DNA from: Collinsella sp. TM09-10AT
GTDB lineage: Bacteria > Actinomycetota > Coriobacteriia > Coriobacteriales > Coriobacteriaceae
Direction of reading: 5' to 3'
DNA length: 64,000 nucleotides
Assembly: GCF_003436275.1 (NCBI RefSeq)
Contig: NZ_QSOP01000004.1
Span: 78,131 to 142,130 of the forward strand
The notes under the pieces are model-generated. The model searched no databases. It was not told the DNA's origin and saw nothing but the letters and a program-made list of their open reading frames with translations. How positions within the stretch are numbered: position 1 is the stretch's first letter; every line of letters starts with the position of its first letter. Position numbers and translations under genes: made by a program. Positions 36,174 through 44,026 of this stretch are shown here, one piece after another.

Positions 36174-37265
36174 TTAGCGTTTCTTTCCGCGGAAGAAGAA
36201 GCCGTGCAGTGACGGCTTGAGGCCGCGGTTGGCGCGATGCTCCTCGACGCGCTCGTGGATCGAAGCGACGCGCTCGATGACTTCGTCGGGAATCGGCACG
36301 TCGGGATTCATGTTCTCGACCTGGCTGACCTCGGCGGCGGAGACCTGGTCGATAATGGGCACATCGTCGTGCGAGATGACAGGTGTGGCGTCTTCCTTCA
36401 TCTTGCGATAACGCTGCATCATGTCGGTCTGTAGCTGCTGGGCCGAAGGCGGCGTCCAGATGATGGCGTTGGCGCCGGCGGCGATGGTTTCACGGATGCT
36501 CTCTGGCGTCTTGCCGCCCGGCGCGATGAGCGGCAGGTTGGGATAGTGCTTGCGCAGCTCGCGTAGGACCTGGGGCGTGTTCTTGCCGGCGGCGATGTTG
36601 AGAATCTTGGCTCCAGCGCGCACCTTGGCGTGGGCATCGTCGTCGCAGCGAACGACCGTAGCGATGACGGGGATGTCGGCGATGTTGGTGATGTGCTCGA
36701 CCATCTCGGCGGTGGCGGGGGAGTTGACCACGCATCCCGCCGCGCCCTGCATCTCGGAGACGGCTGCCATCTGCACGGAGCGCTTACCGGTGGTGGTGCC
36801 ACCGCCCACACCTACAAAGACCGGGCACTCGGCGACGGTCAGCAGCGCCTGCGTAATGGCGGGCTGCGGCGTGAAGGGGTAAACGGCAAAGACGGCATCG
36901 GCGTTGGAGTTGCGGATAACCGCGACATCGGTGGTGTAAATGAGCGACTTGATGCGGCGGCCGAAGAGCGTGAAGCCGCTGGCCTCCTCGATCTCGTCGG
37001 GCATGCGAAGGGCAGCCTTGCGCAGACGTCCGTCGATGGGCAGGGGCTCCATAGGGAGCAGGCCGTTGGGCGTGACGGCTACCTGGGGCTCGGTGAACTC
37101 GTCTGCGAGCTCGACCTCGGAGAAATCGACCGAGGCGACAATGTCCTCGTGAACCTCGGCGGGCACATCGATGGGGGCTTGGTCGTTTGCCGCGGCAGGC
37201 GTGTCGAAAGAGCTGGTGCCGACGAAGGCGTCGACGCGCTCATTTAGATCGTTGAGGGTATCCAT
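36174..37265 (-). CDS. TIM-barrel-like protein of unknown function
   Basis: A 363-residue cytoplasmic protein. The first ~75 residues are acidic and low in structure. The core (about 100-290) has the beta-alpha rhythm of a small TIM barrel: ADAVFAVYPFTPQPAI, CPVFVGVGGGTTTGKRS, IPVIATVVRCDDDAHAKV, GAKILNIAAGK, LPLIAPGGKTPESI and ANAIIWTPPSA. The order recalls aldolase or phosphate-binding barrels (KDPG-aldolase, ThiE), with GGGTTTGKRS and APGGKT as possible phosphate loops. No catalytic set is recognisable, so no reaction is proposed. The C-terminus is basic (FFFRGKKR). Relatives are often labelled only hydrolase. Confidence 0.7.
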   Translation of the reverse strand: MDTLNDLNERVDAFVGTSSFDTPAAANDQAPIDVPAEVHEDIVASVDFSEVELADEFTEPQVAVTPNGLLPMEPLPIDGRLRKAALRMPDEIEEASGFTLFGRRIKSLIYTTDVAVIRNSNADAVFAVYPFTPQPAITQALLTVAECPVFVGVGGGTTTGKRSVQMAAVSEMQGAAGCVVNSPATAEMVEHITNIADIPVIATVVRCDDDAHAKVRAGAKILNIAAGKNTPQVLRELRKHYPNLPLIAPGGKTPESIRETIAAGANAIIWTPPSAQQLQTDMMQRYRKMKEDATPVISHDDVPIIDQVSAAEVSQVENMNPDVPIPDEVIERVASIHERVEEHRANRGLKPSLHGFFFRGKKR

Positions 37266-37456
37266 GGAAGCTCGATTCTATGTGATGACGGCCGGCGCGA
37301 TGCAGCCGGAATTGCGAATGCTAAATCGTTTGACGAGTTGATTTTTCCCCGCCACGCAATTCGTTAGACCGAAGGGCCGGCGAACGTGAAGGAGCTGTGG
37401 TGGCGGGGATCGAGGTGCTATCTTGAAAGTCCCGTTTAAAAGAGAGGTGACGCGGT

Positions 37457-37627
37457 ATGGAATTGACAGCAATGTTTGGCTCGATTGGCCTGTGTGTGGG
37501 CGCAATTGTTGCCGCCGCGGTCATCTACTTTGTGGTCACGGCCATTAAGGGCAAAAGGGCCGAACGCAAGGAGCGCACGATGCCTAAACAGCATCGCGAC
37601 CAGCAGGGCAAACGCGCACGGAGATAG
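37457..37627 (+). CDS. Small single-pass membrane protein
   Basis: A 56-residue reading frame: MELTAMFGSIGLCVGAIVAA, continuing through one hydrophobic helix (about residues 5-29) into a strongly basic tail rich in Lys and Arg. AGAGAGGTGA lies about six bases before ATG 37457. The hydrophobic helix followed by a positive tail fits a real N-out, C-in membrane protein. It lies between two minus-strand genes and could be expressed alone. No function can be assigned. Confidence 0.6.
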   Translation: MELTAMFGSIGLCVGAIVAAAVIYFVVTAIKGKRAERKERTMPKQHRDQQGKRARR

Positions 37628-37651
37628 CTTGTTGAGTTTTGGATCCGTGCG

Positions 37652-38755
37652 CTAACTGCGTTTTCGGATCAGGGCAATGTAGAAGCCCTCAAAGTCGCGG
37701 CTGGGCGGAATGGTGAGCGTGCCGGGCAGGCCGTTGGCGATGGCCGATACCTGACCCGCGGCAATGGCTTCGGTCAGGGCGTTGGACTCGATGCGCGGCT
37801 CCTCACCAGCTTCCTGGGCGCGGCGTGCCTCACTTTCGCTCGGCGTGCCATCGAGGGGGATAAGCTCGCAGTCCATGTGCTTGTCGAGGGCCTCTTGCAG
37901 GGCGTCCTCGTTTTCCTGCGGCAAGATCGAACAAGTCGAATAGACGAGCGTGCCGCCCGGTTTGAGGGCTCCCATGGCGCGGTCCAGAAGTGCTCGCTGC
38001 GAGCGGGCGCACCTGCTCAGCAACTGCTCGGTGAGGCCGCGCAGGCTCTTCTCGTTGCCGCTGACGACTGTGCCCGTGCCGGTGCAGGGAGCGTCGAGCA
38101 GGATACGGTCAAAGCGGAAGAACTCGTCGAGCTCGCGTGCGTCGATGCGCATGACGGGCACGTTTTTTGCGCCTTGGCGGTGGAGGTTGGCTTCGAGCTT
38201 CTCGGCGCGGGGAATGCTCATCTCGCAGGCGGTGAGGTGTGCCTGGCCCTGGGTGAGGGCGGCGATCTGCGTCGTCTTGCCGCCGGGGGCCGCGCACATG
38301 TCCAGGATGTCCTCGCCGGCCTGGGCGCCCAAGACCAACGGCGGCATCATGGACGACAGACTTTGCAAGTAGATCTTGCCGTCGCGGTAGATGTCGAGGT
38401 CCCACAGGTCGGAAACCTGGGCCTCGGGCAGGATGGAAGCGTCCGGGTACCATGCGACGGGGCGGTGGGCGATGCCGGCGGCATCGAGCGCCGCGGCGAT
38501 GTCCTCGGCGGTTGCCTTGAGCGTGTTGGCGCGCAGCGTGACCGGGCGTGTGGCCGCGGCGCCGAAGCCCTCGATCATAAGCTCGGCATCGGCGGGCGCA
38601 TAGGCGCCGGCGACCGTGTCGACCATAAAGCGCGGCAGGTCGGCGGCGCAGGGAAGGGCGGCAAGCTGGTCGGAAAGCTCGGTGGCGGCAAACTGCCTGA
38701 GCTTGAGCTCGGCCTTGACCTGCTTTTTCTGCTTACGACGACGCGGCTTGGACAT
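37652..38755 (-). CDS. RsmB/NOP family rRNA cytosine-C5 methyltransferase
   Basis: This 367-residue SAM-dependent enzyme is predicted to methylate a cytosine in rRNA or tRNA. The SAM loop is ILDMCAAPGGKTTQIA (about 167-182), motif IV with the releasing Cys is LLDAPCTGTG, and the catalytic Cys is in VYSTCSILPQENE. A PUA-like N-terminal segment and a basic start (KPRRRKQKKQ) may aid RNA binding. The enzyme is shorter than classical RsmB (no NusB-like domain), so it is closer to RsmF/NOP2-type proteins. ATG 38755 follows AAGGAAAGA. The target base cannot be read from sequence. Confidence 0.9.
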   Translation of the reverse strand: MSKPRRRKQKKQVKAELKLRQFAATELSDQLAALPCAADLPRFMVDTVAGAYAPADAELMIEGFGAAATRPVTLRANTLKATAEDIAAALDAAGIAHRPVAWYPDASILPEAQVSDLWDLDIYRDGKIYLQSLSSMMPPLVLGAQAGEDILDMCAAPGGKTTQIAALTQGQAHLTACEMSIPRAEKLEANLHRQGAKNVPVMRIDARELDEFFRFDRILLDAPCTGTGTVVSGNEKSLRGLTEQLLSRCARSQRALLDRAMGALKPGGTLVYSTCSILPQENEDALQEALDKHMDCELIPLDGTPSESEARRAQEAGEEPRIESNALTEAIAAGQVSAIANGLPGTLTIPPSRDFEGFYIALIRKRS

Positions 38756-38774
38756 CCGTCTTTCCTTCCACCTA

Positions 38775-38886
38775 AATGATTATTCTGGGACGGGGATTAA
38801 AAAATCATTTAATGATCCCCGTCCCAAAAAGACTACTTTGCGTCGCCCGGGAATGATTTTTTAATCCCCGTCCCAGAATAATCATT
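38775..38886. repeat. REP-like inverted repeat cluster with 35-bp perfect arms
   Basis: Arms 38775-38809 and 38852-38886 are perfect reverse complements of 35 bases, each containing GGGACGGGG or its complement and ending in AATGATT/AATCATT. A third CCCCGTCCC lies between them at 38817. It sits between the RsmB-type gene and the MetRS-like gene, 5' of the first and 3' of the second. The central 38817-38842 segment is repeated in inverted orientation at 41751-41776. Confidence 0.85.
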
Positions 38887-38906
38887 CCCGGGCGCGTTGC
38901 TGTTGC

Positions 38907-41057
38907 CTAGTACTGGCTCTCGTGCTTGCTGAAGAAGTCGAAGCGCGGGGGTAGCGGCTTCACGCGGTGCTCGCCGGGCTTCTCGCCCAGGCTCTCCACA
39001 AACTCATCCGTGGAGGCGAAGATGTTATCCCAGCTAAAGAAGGCGACCGGGTCAACGTCGAAGTACTCGCAGATGAGCTCGCAGCCGGCAGGGACGATGC
39101 CGTGCATGAGCACGGTCGCCACGCGCAGCTCGGTAAAGGCGTCGACGAGGGCCTGCGTCATTGCGGCGTTTGCCGGCTCGCCCTCGAGCTTGTTGGCGGC
39201 CTTAGAGGCGTCGCTCCAGCGCTTGTTGGCGGCACGCAGGTAGTCGTCGCACACGGCGAGCGCGCGGTGCGTCTCGAACTTGTACATGGCTTGCTCAAAG
39301 GCGAGAGCTGCCTGCTCGGCGGCTTCGACCACGGTGTCAGAAGCGGCACCGGCGGGGATGCAGCCGTTGCGGTAGGGGCTCTCGTCGCCCTCCTTGATGG
39401 CGACGCCGTAGAAGCAGCTGCGGGCCAGGCGGTTGAAGACGCCGGTCAAAAGGGCGCTCTCCTTAAGGGCCGGATCGATAACGCGCTTGTCGTCGCAGGC
39501 ACGCACCTCGTTGCCGTCCTTGTCCTTGCCGGTCACACGCGTGTCGTATGCCTTGGGGCTAAAGCTCACCGGCTTCTCGGATAGGCCGAGCGACAGCCAG
39601 TGCGCGCGCATCTGCTCGCAGGTGTAGTGGTTGAGCAGGTCGTCTGCCGGCGGGGGAGGGGTCTGCGAGGACGAGCTCGCCTTTTTGCCCATGTAGAGCA
39701 GGTGATAGCAGGCGCTGACGGTGCTCTGCGTAAGGTCCCAACCCAGGGCCTCCCACATGGCGGTTTGCGCGATGCAGTAGAAATAGATGTTGTCCTGACC
39801 GATGAACTGGTAGATCTGCGCGTCGTCCGAGCACCACCAGTCGCGCCAGTCGAGCGAGCTGTGCTGGTAGGTGGGCGCGGGGACCTGCGTGGAATCGGCG
39901 GCGGGCTCGCCCATGAGGGCGGCATCCTGGGCGGCGACGCCCTCGGTCACGCCGGCTGCCTTGGCATCGCGTGCGAGCACGGTACGCGTATAGCTGATGG
40001 GCGCCCACAGGCTCTCGGGCCAGCACCAGCAAGTGACGTCGTTCACGCCGTCGACCTCGGGCACCGGAACGCCCCAGTCGATGTTGCCGGTGATGCGGAA
40101 GGGCACGAGTGCCTTGCCGCTGCGGAAGCGCACGCCACCGTTGGCGAGCACCGCGTGGGCGTCGTCGCGCTCCTTCCAGCTGGGGAAGGTGACGGTAAAG
40201 CTGCTCTTGTTGCCCTCGGGCTCCAGCACGGTGTGCTCGGGGAGCTGGTCCTCGACGGCATCGAAGGCCTCGCGGAACTTGTTCTGGATGTAGAGCTGAG
40301 CCGGCAGCAGCCACTCCTCCATGGTCTTGGAGACCACGGAGCGAACCTGCGGGTTCTGGGCGAGCTTGGCGGTGTAGGTCTTCATAAAGTCGAGGTAGGC
40401 CGGCAGGTCAAAGTAGAGATTGTCGACCGGGCGCAGCTCGGGCACCTCGCCGGTGAGCTGGCTCTTGGGCGCGATGAGCTCCTCGGGCTCAAACTGGTGG
40501 CCCAGATCGCACTCGTCGGCATAAGCCTTCTCGGACTTGCAGCCCTGGATGGGGCAGCGGCCGATGACCTGGCGGCCGTTGAGGAACGTGCCGGCCTTGG
40601 CATCGTAGAACTGCAGCGTGGAGCGCTTGGAGATGGTGCCCTGCTCGTGCAGGCGCTCGATAATCTCGGCAGTCACCTCGTTGTGGATCTGGGCCGCCGG
40701 CTCAAGGCCCGAGCCGCCGTAGATGTCGCAGCTGATGTTGTAGTTGTTGAGGGTCGCGGCCTGGCGGGAGTGATTGGACTCGACATACTCGCCGATGGAC
40801 TTGTCGTAGCCCTCGTTCTCCTTGAGCTTGCGGTAGCTCTCCATGATGGGCGAACCGTAGCAGTCGGTGCCCGAGGTGAAGATGACGTTTTCGCGGCCCA
40901 GGCGGTCGCGCAGGAAGCGGGCGAAGAAGTCGGCCGGGACAAAGACGCCGCCGACGTGGCCAAAGTGCAGACCCTTGTTGCCGTAGGGCTCGCCGGCGGT
41001 AACGATGGCGCGGCGCGGCCAGCTGGGACGGTCGTTCATGGAGTATTTGGATGCCAT
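38907..41057 (-). CDS. Methionyl-tRNA synthetase homologue with degenerate KMSKS loop
   Basis: This 716-residue class I synthetase-like protein has the MetRS order: a HIGH-type motif in GLHFGHVGG (about 29-37), a zinc/CP region (RCPIQGCKSEKAY), a catalytic half with WAPISY and FIGQDNIYFY, and a helical anticodon-like domain. The KMSKS loop, expected after LLYMGKK, reads KKASSSSQTPPPPADDLL, so the Met and second Lys are replaced by Ala and Ser. The zinc knuckle has CPIQGC and a second Cys/His group (DECDLGHQF). The loss suggests altered amino-acid activation or a non-translational role; a canonical metG may exist elsewhere. ATG 41057 is chosen for AAGGAG eight bases upstream. Confidence 0.85.
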   Translation of the reverse strand: MASKYSMNDRPSWPRRAIVTAGEPYGNKGLHFGHVGGVFVPADFFARFLRDRLGRENVIFTSGTDCYGSPIMESYRKLKENEGYDKSIGEYVESNHSRQAATLNNYNISCDIYGGSGLEPAAQIHNEVTAEIIERLHEQGTISKRSTLQFYDAKAGTFLNGRQVIGRCPIQGCKSEKAYADECDLGHQFEPEELIAPKSQLTGEVPELRPVDNLYFDLPAYLDFMKTYTAKLAQNPQVRSVVSKTMEEWLLPAQLYIQNKFREAFDAVEDQLPEHTVLEPEGNKSSFTVTFPSWKERDDAHAVLANGGVRFRSGKALVPFRITGNIDWGVPVPEVDGVNDVTCWCWPESLWAPISYTRTVLARDAKAAGVTEGVAAQDAALMGEPAADSTQVPAPTYQHSSLDWRDWWCSDDAQIYQFIGQDNIYFYCIAQTAMWEALGWDLTQSTVSACYHLLYMGKKASSSSQTPPPPADDLLNHYTCEQMRAHWLSLGLSEKPVSFSPKAYDTRVTGKDKDGNEVRACDDKRVIDPALKESALLTGVFNRLARSCFYGVAIKEGDESPYRNGCIPAGAASDTVVEAAEQAALAFEQAMYKFETHRALAVCDDYLRAANKRWSDASKAANKLEGEPANAAMTQALVDAFTELRVATVLMHGIVPAGCELICEYFDVDPVAFFSWDNIFASTDEFVESLGEKPGEHRVKPLPPRFDFFSKHESQY

Positions 41058-41190
41058 GGGACTCCTTCGCATATAGGTAAGAGCGCGGCCGGGCACGGGG
41101 TTCGGCGGCGCGGTGGTCAATTCGTGCATATCGTTCGACATTATCGCACATGCGGGCGGGTGCGTGGCAGGGGCGCTATCCTAAGATGCT

Positions 41191-41760
41191 ATGAATGAGA
41201 TTTCCAACATACATGCGTTTGAGGACGAGGATTTTCTACACGCTTGCTTCGTGTGGGGGATGGCCGTGATCGCGGTGTTTGCCGTGTGCCTGGTGCCGGT
41301 GTTTATGCTGTTGGGCGGGCCTGCGGACTTGGACGCGGCTGAGGCGGGCGGCTGGATGGCTGTCGTGGGCTGGATAGTCGGCTTGGCTGCGGTCTCAATG
41401 GCATCGTTTGCCGTGCACGAGCTGGTGCATGCGGTGTTTTTTAAGCTGCTGGCGCCTGCGGGCGCGCAGGTGACCTTTGGGGCGAATCGCGAGACGGCGA
41501 TGATCTATGCCTGCGCCGAGGGCGTTGTGTATTCGCGCCGGCGGTACATGGCGGTTTGCCTGGCGCCGACGGTTGTTGTGACGACAGCATTTGCCCTGGG
41601 GTTTGCGTTCTCGGACTATCCGCTGCTGTGCTACCTGGCGGCTGGTCTGCACTTGTCGGGCTGTGTGGGTGATTGGTATTACGTGCGGACCATTCTGCGC
41701 GACCGCCGTATCGTCGCCTGCGAGGATACGTCCTTTGGCGTGCGCTTTTTCGCAAAGTAG
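41191..41760 (+). CDS. DUF3267-type membrane zinc-metalloprotease-like protein
   Basis: A 189-residue membrane protein with about four hydrophobic segments. The motif VHELVHAVFF (HExxH, about residues 75-79) is a metalloprotease signature, and GCVGDWYYV near the C-terminus may supply the third ligand Asp, as in DUF3267/site-2-like proteins. No Shine-Dalgarno is obvious before ATG 41191, which lies close to the start of the divergent MetRS-like gene, so a leaderless transcript is possible. The last codons (cgcaaagtag) belong to a 26-bp sequence repeated in inverted orientation at 38.8 kb. Activity is inferred from the motif only. Confidence 0.75.
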   Translation: MNEISNIHAFEDEDFLHACFVWGMAVIAVFAVCLVPVFMLLGGPADLDAAEAGGWMAVVGWIVGLAAVSMASFAVHELVHAVFFKLLAPAGAQVTFGANRETAMIYACAEGVVYSRRRYMAVCLAPTVVVTTAFALGFAFSDYPLLCYLAAGLHLSGCVGDWYYVRTILRDRRIVACEDTSFGVRFFAK

Positions 41761-41776
41761 TCTTTTTGGGACGGGG
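41751..41776. repeat. 26-bp sequence shared in inverted orientation with 38817-38842
   Basis: The 26 bases covering the stop of the DUF3267 gene and the following GGGACGGGG are identical to the reverse complement of 38817-38842. A further GGGACGGGG at 41813 precedes queH. The pair brackets the MetRS-like and DUF3267 genes. Confidence 0.85.
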
Positions 41777-41821
41777 CTATTTTAGCTGCCATGATGTCGG
41801 TGTGAGTTTTCTGGGACGGGG

Positions 41822-42403
41822 ATGTCGATGAAGTCGTTGTTGCTGCATGCGTGCTGTGCACCATGCTCGCTTGAGCCGGTTCGCCTGCTGCGCGAGGAGG
41901 GGTTTGAGCCCACGATTTGCTGGACCAATCCCAATATTCAACCGCGCGATGAATGGCGGCGGCGTCTGGACGAGCTGCGCCGGTGGTGTGCCGATGGCGA
42001 CATCGAGCTCATCGAGGCGGGGGAGGACCGCGAGCGCTGGGAGGCCGGCGTGGCCCCGCTGGGTGCCGATCGGCCCCGTCGCTGTCGCTCGTGCTATGCC
42101 TTGCGCTTGGCCGAGGCATGCCGCGTTGCCCAGGAGCGCAGGTTTGAATATGTGGGTACGACGCTCGCCGTCTCGCCGTATCAGCTGTTCGACACCTGCA
42201 ATGACGTGCTTGAGCGTTTGGCGGCCGCCCATGGGCTCACCCCGGTGATTCGCGATTTTCGCCCGTATTATCCCGAGGCTACGCGCCGTTCGCGCGAACT
42301 GGGCATGTATCGACAGAACTACTGCGGCTGCCGCTTTTCTGCTGTCGAGGCGGCCATGGACCGCGCCCGCATCCGCGACGAGCGCAAAGCCGCCAAAAAG
42401 TAG
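41822..42403 (+). CDS. queH: Epoxyqueuosine reductase QueH
   Basis: This 193-residue enzyme performs the last step of queuosine synthesis, reducing epoxyqueuosine in tRNA without cobalamin. The N-terminal LLHACCAPCS (tandem Cys pair plus Cys) and the later CRSCYALRL and YCGCRFS supply the iron-sulfur and active-site cysteines expected for QueH. It reads in the same direction as queA, 65 bases away. ATG 41822 and 41828 are both possible, and both follow the REP-like GGGACGGGG, which seems to supply the ribosome site. Confidence 0.93.
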   Translation: MSMKSLLLHACCAPCSLEPVRLLREEGFEPTICWTNPNIQPRDEWRRRLDELRRWCADGDIELIEAGEDRERWEAGVAPLGADRPRRCRSCYALRLAEACRVAQERRFEYVGTTLAVSPYQLFDTCNDVLERLAAAHGLTPVIRDFRPYYPEATRRSRELGMYRQNYCGCRFSAVEAAMDRARIRDERKAAKK

Positions 42404-42467
42404 TTCGTTTGGGACGTCAGCCTGCTAGGATGTAGAGCGGACTTTAGCTATATAAGGAGTATCCGAC

Positions 42468-43685
42468 GTGTCTATGCGTACCGATGATTTTGACTACAAC
42501 CTTCCTGAGGAACTGATTGCCCAGGCTCCTGCCGAGCCGCGCGACTCCTGCCGCCTGCTGGTGGTGGATCGCAAAGGCTCCCAGGCGGGGAAGCCGCTGG
42601 AGCACGGCGGTACCGTTGAGCACCGCATCTTCCGCGACATCATCGACTATATCGAGCCGGGCGATGTGCTCGTCATCAACAAGACGCGTGTGATGCCGGC
42701 CCGCCTGATCGGTCGCAAAGCCGGCTCGGGTGGCGTGGTCGAGACGCTGCTGCTCAAGCGCCGTGAGGATGTTGACCCGCTGGGCCACGTTTGGGAGTGC
42801 CTGGTCAAGCCGGGTAAGCGCCTGAAGCCCGGTGCTCAGATTGAGTATCGCGCCGGTGGCGCCCATGCGCCCGAGGGGGCTCCCGTGGTGCTGACGGCCG
42901 AGGTCATCGACTTTGTCACCGATAGCCGCGGAGGCCGTCTGGTGCGCTTTGAGCCGGCCGGCTGCAATGCCGCCGGCGAGCCGCGCACGCTCGACGAGGC
43001 CATTCATGCTGCCGGTCACGTGCCGCTGCCGCCCTACATTACCGATTACGAGGGCGATCCCGAGAAGTACCAGACCGTCTACGCCATGAAGGAGGAGCAC
43101 TCGGCTGCCGCTCCTACGGCGGGTCTGCACTTTACCCCCGAGCTCATGGCCGCTATCGAGGCCAAGGGCGCGAAGTTTGCCGCCGTCGAGCTCGAGGTGG
43201 GTATTGATACCTTCCGTCTGGTGGAGGAGGACGACCCCACGCAGCACGTCATGCACACCGAGCGCTACCACGTGTCACAGGAGGTTGTCGACGCCGTGCA
43301 TAAGGCGAAGGCCGAGGGGCACCGCGTGATCGCCGTCGGCACCACCGCAGTACGCTCGCTCGAGAGCGCCTTTGACGCTGAGGCACCGGTGTCTGATCCG
43401 GCCGTGACGGCGCGCTATTTTGAGGGCCGCGAGGATGGGGCCGACACGCTCGGCCGCGGCGACATCGTGGTGCGCGAGAACGCGACGACGCAGCTCTACC
43501 TCATGCCCGGCTCGACCTATCACGTGGTCGACGCGCTGATCACGAACTTCCACGTGCCGCGCTCCACGCTCATGATGCTCGTGAGCGCACTTGCCACCCG
43601 CGACCAGATCATGGATGCCTATGCCGCCGCCATCGAGGAGCGCTACCGCTTCTTCAGCTTTGGCGACGCCATGCTCATTTTGTAG
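42468..43685 (+). CDS. queA: tRNA preQ1(34) S-adenosylmethionine ribosyltransferase-isomerase QueA
   Basis: This 405-residue enzyme transfers and isomerises ribose from SAM to preQ1-tRNA, giving epoxyqueuosine-tRNA. Family marks are DFDYNLPEELIAQAPAEPRD, VLVINKTRVMPARL, the SAAPTAGLHFTPELM block, TTAVRSLES and NFHVPRSTLMMLVSA near the end. GTG 42468 is preferred because AAGGAG lies eight bases upstream; ATG 42474 is six bases further on. The structured element copy B begins on the last base of its stop codon. With QueH and Tgt it covers three consecutive late steps. Confidence 0.97.
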   Translation: MSMRTDDFDYNLPEELIAQAPAEPRDSCRLLVVDRKGSQAGKPLEHGGTVEHRIFRDIIDYIEPGDVLVINKTRVMPARLIGRKAGSGGVVETLLLKRREDVDPLGHVWECLVKPGKRLKPGAQIEYRAGGAHAPEGAPVVLTAEVIDFVTDSRGGRLVRFEPAGCNAAGEPRTLDEAIHAAGHVPLPPYITDYEGDPEKYQTVYAMKEEHSAAAPTAGLHFTPELMAAIEAKGAKFAAVELEVGIDTFRLVEEDDPTQHVMHTERYHVSQEVVDAVHKAKAEGHRVIAVGTTAVRSLESAFDAEAPVSDPAVTARYFEGREDGADTLGRGDIVVRENATTQLYLMPGSTYHVVDALITNFHVPRSTLMMLVSALATRDQIMDAYAAAIEERYRFFSFGDAMLIL

Positions 43686-43831
43686 GTTACGGCGTTTTAC
43701 AAACGCCGTAACCGGCCGACGCTGCAAACCCCCCTAAGCGGCAATCTGACGTTCAATCGTCGGGCATGACCAGAAGGTCAATGCCCCCCTCTTTCACGTC
43801 ACCTTGCTCGCTTAGGGGCGTTTTCGCTGAC
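43685..43831. repeat. Structured ~148-nt interspersed element, copy B
   Basis: It starts at the queA stop codon. Hairpin GGTTACGGCGTTT/AAACGCCGTAAC opens it, then CCGACGCTGC, an outer helix (CCCCTAAGC with GCTTAGGGG), CAATC, an inner helix (TGACGT with ACGTCA), a tip hairpin with AGAA loop (GGGCATGACC/GGTCAATGCCC), CACCTTG and CGCTGAC. Compared with copy C the inner helix swaps an A-T pair for C-G, and the tip helix also covaries. About 18 further bases (CGCCAAAGCATCGGC) are shared with copy C. Confidence 0.8.
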
Positions 43832-43852
43832 TTCGCCAAAGCATCGGCAGGT

Positions 43853-43959
43853 ACTCATTGGGGACGTACTTAAATGAGTGCCTGCAGAATGAGAGTGGAT
43901 AATCTCCCGTTTTAGGCGTGTTTCTTCGTCAAAAGTGGGAGATTATCCACTCTCATTAG
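43853..43959. repeat. Long-hairpin REP-like element, copy 1
   Basis: A small inverted pair (ACTCATT/AAATGAGT) flanks GGGGACGTACTT. It is followed by a hairpin with perfect 21-base arms (43888-43908 and 43937-43957), each containing GTGGATAATCTCCC or its complement. The same module occurs at 47077-47180, again directly after a copy of the structured element. Confidence 0.85.
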
Positions 43960-43961
43960 GT

Positions 43962-44009
43962 GGCACTTGGGGACGTTCCTTTTTTGCCGGCACCTGGGGA
44001 CAGTCCTTG
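43962..44009. repeat. GGGACGTTCC/GGGACAGTCC direct-repeat motif
   Basis: GGCACTTGGGGACGTTCC and GGCACCTGGGGACAGTCC stand in tandem. A close copy (GGCACTTAGGGACGTTCC) is at 63948. Such motifs are typical of REP sequences linked to REP-associated tyrosine transposases; none is in the window. Confidence 0.6.
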
Positions 44010-44026
44010 TAATCGTTGGGGAGTGG

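Noticed and set aside
39600-41198. 532-codon plus-strand frame opposite the MetRS-like gene
   Set aside because: Antisense shadow; no Shine-Dalgarno or motif.
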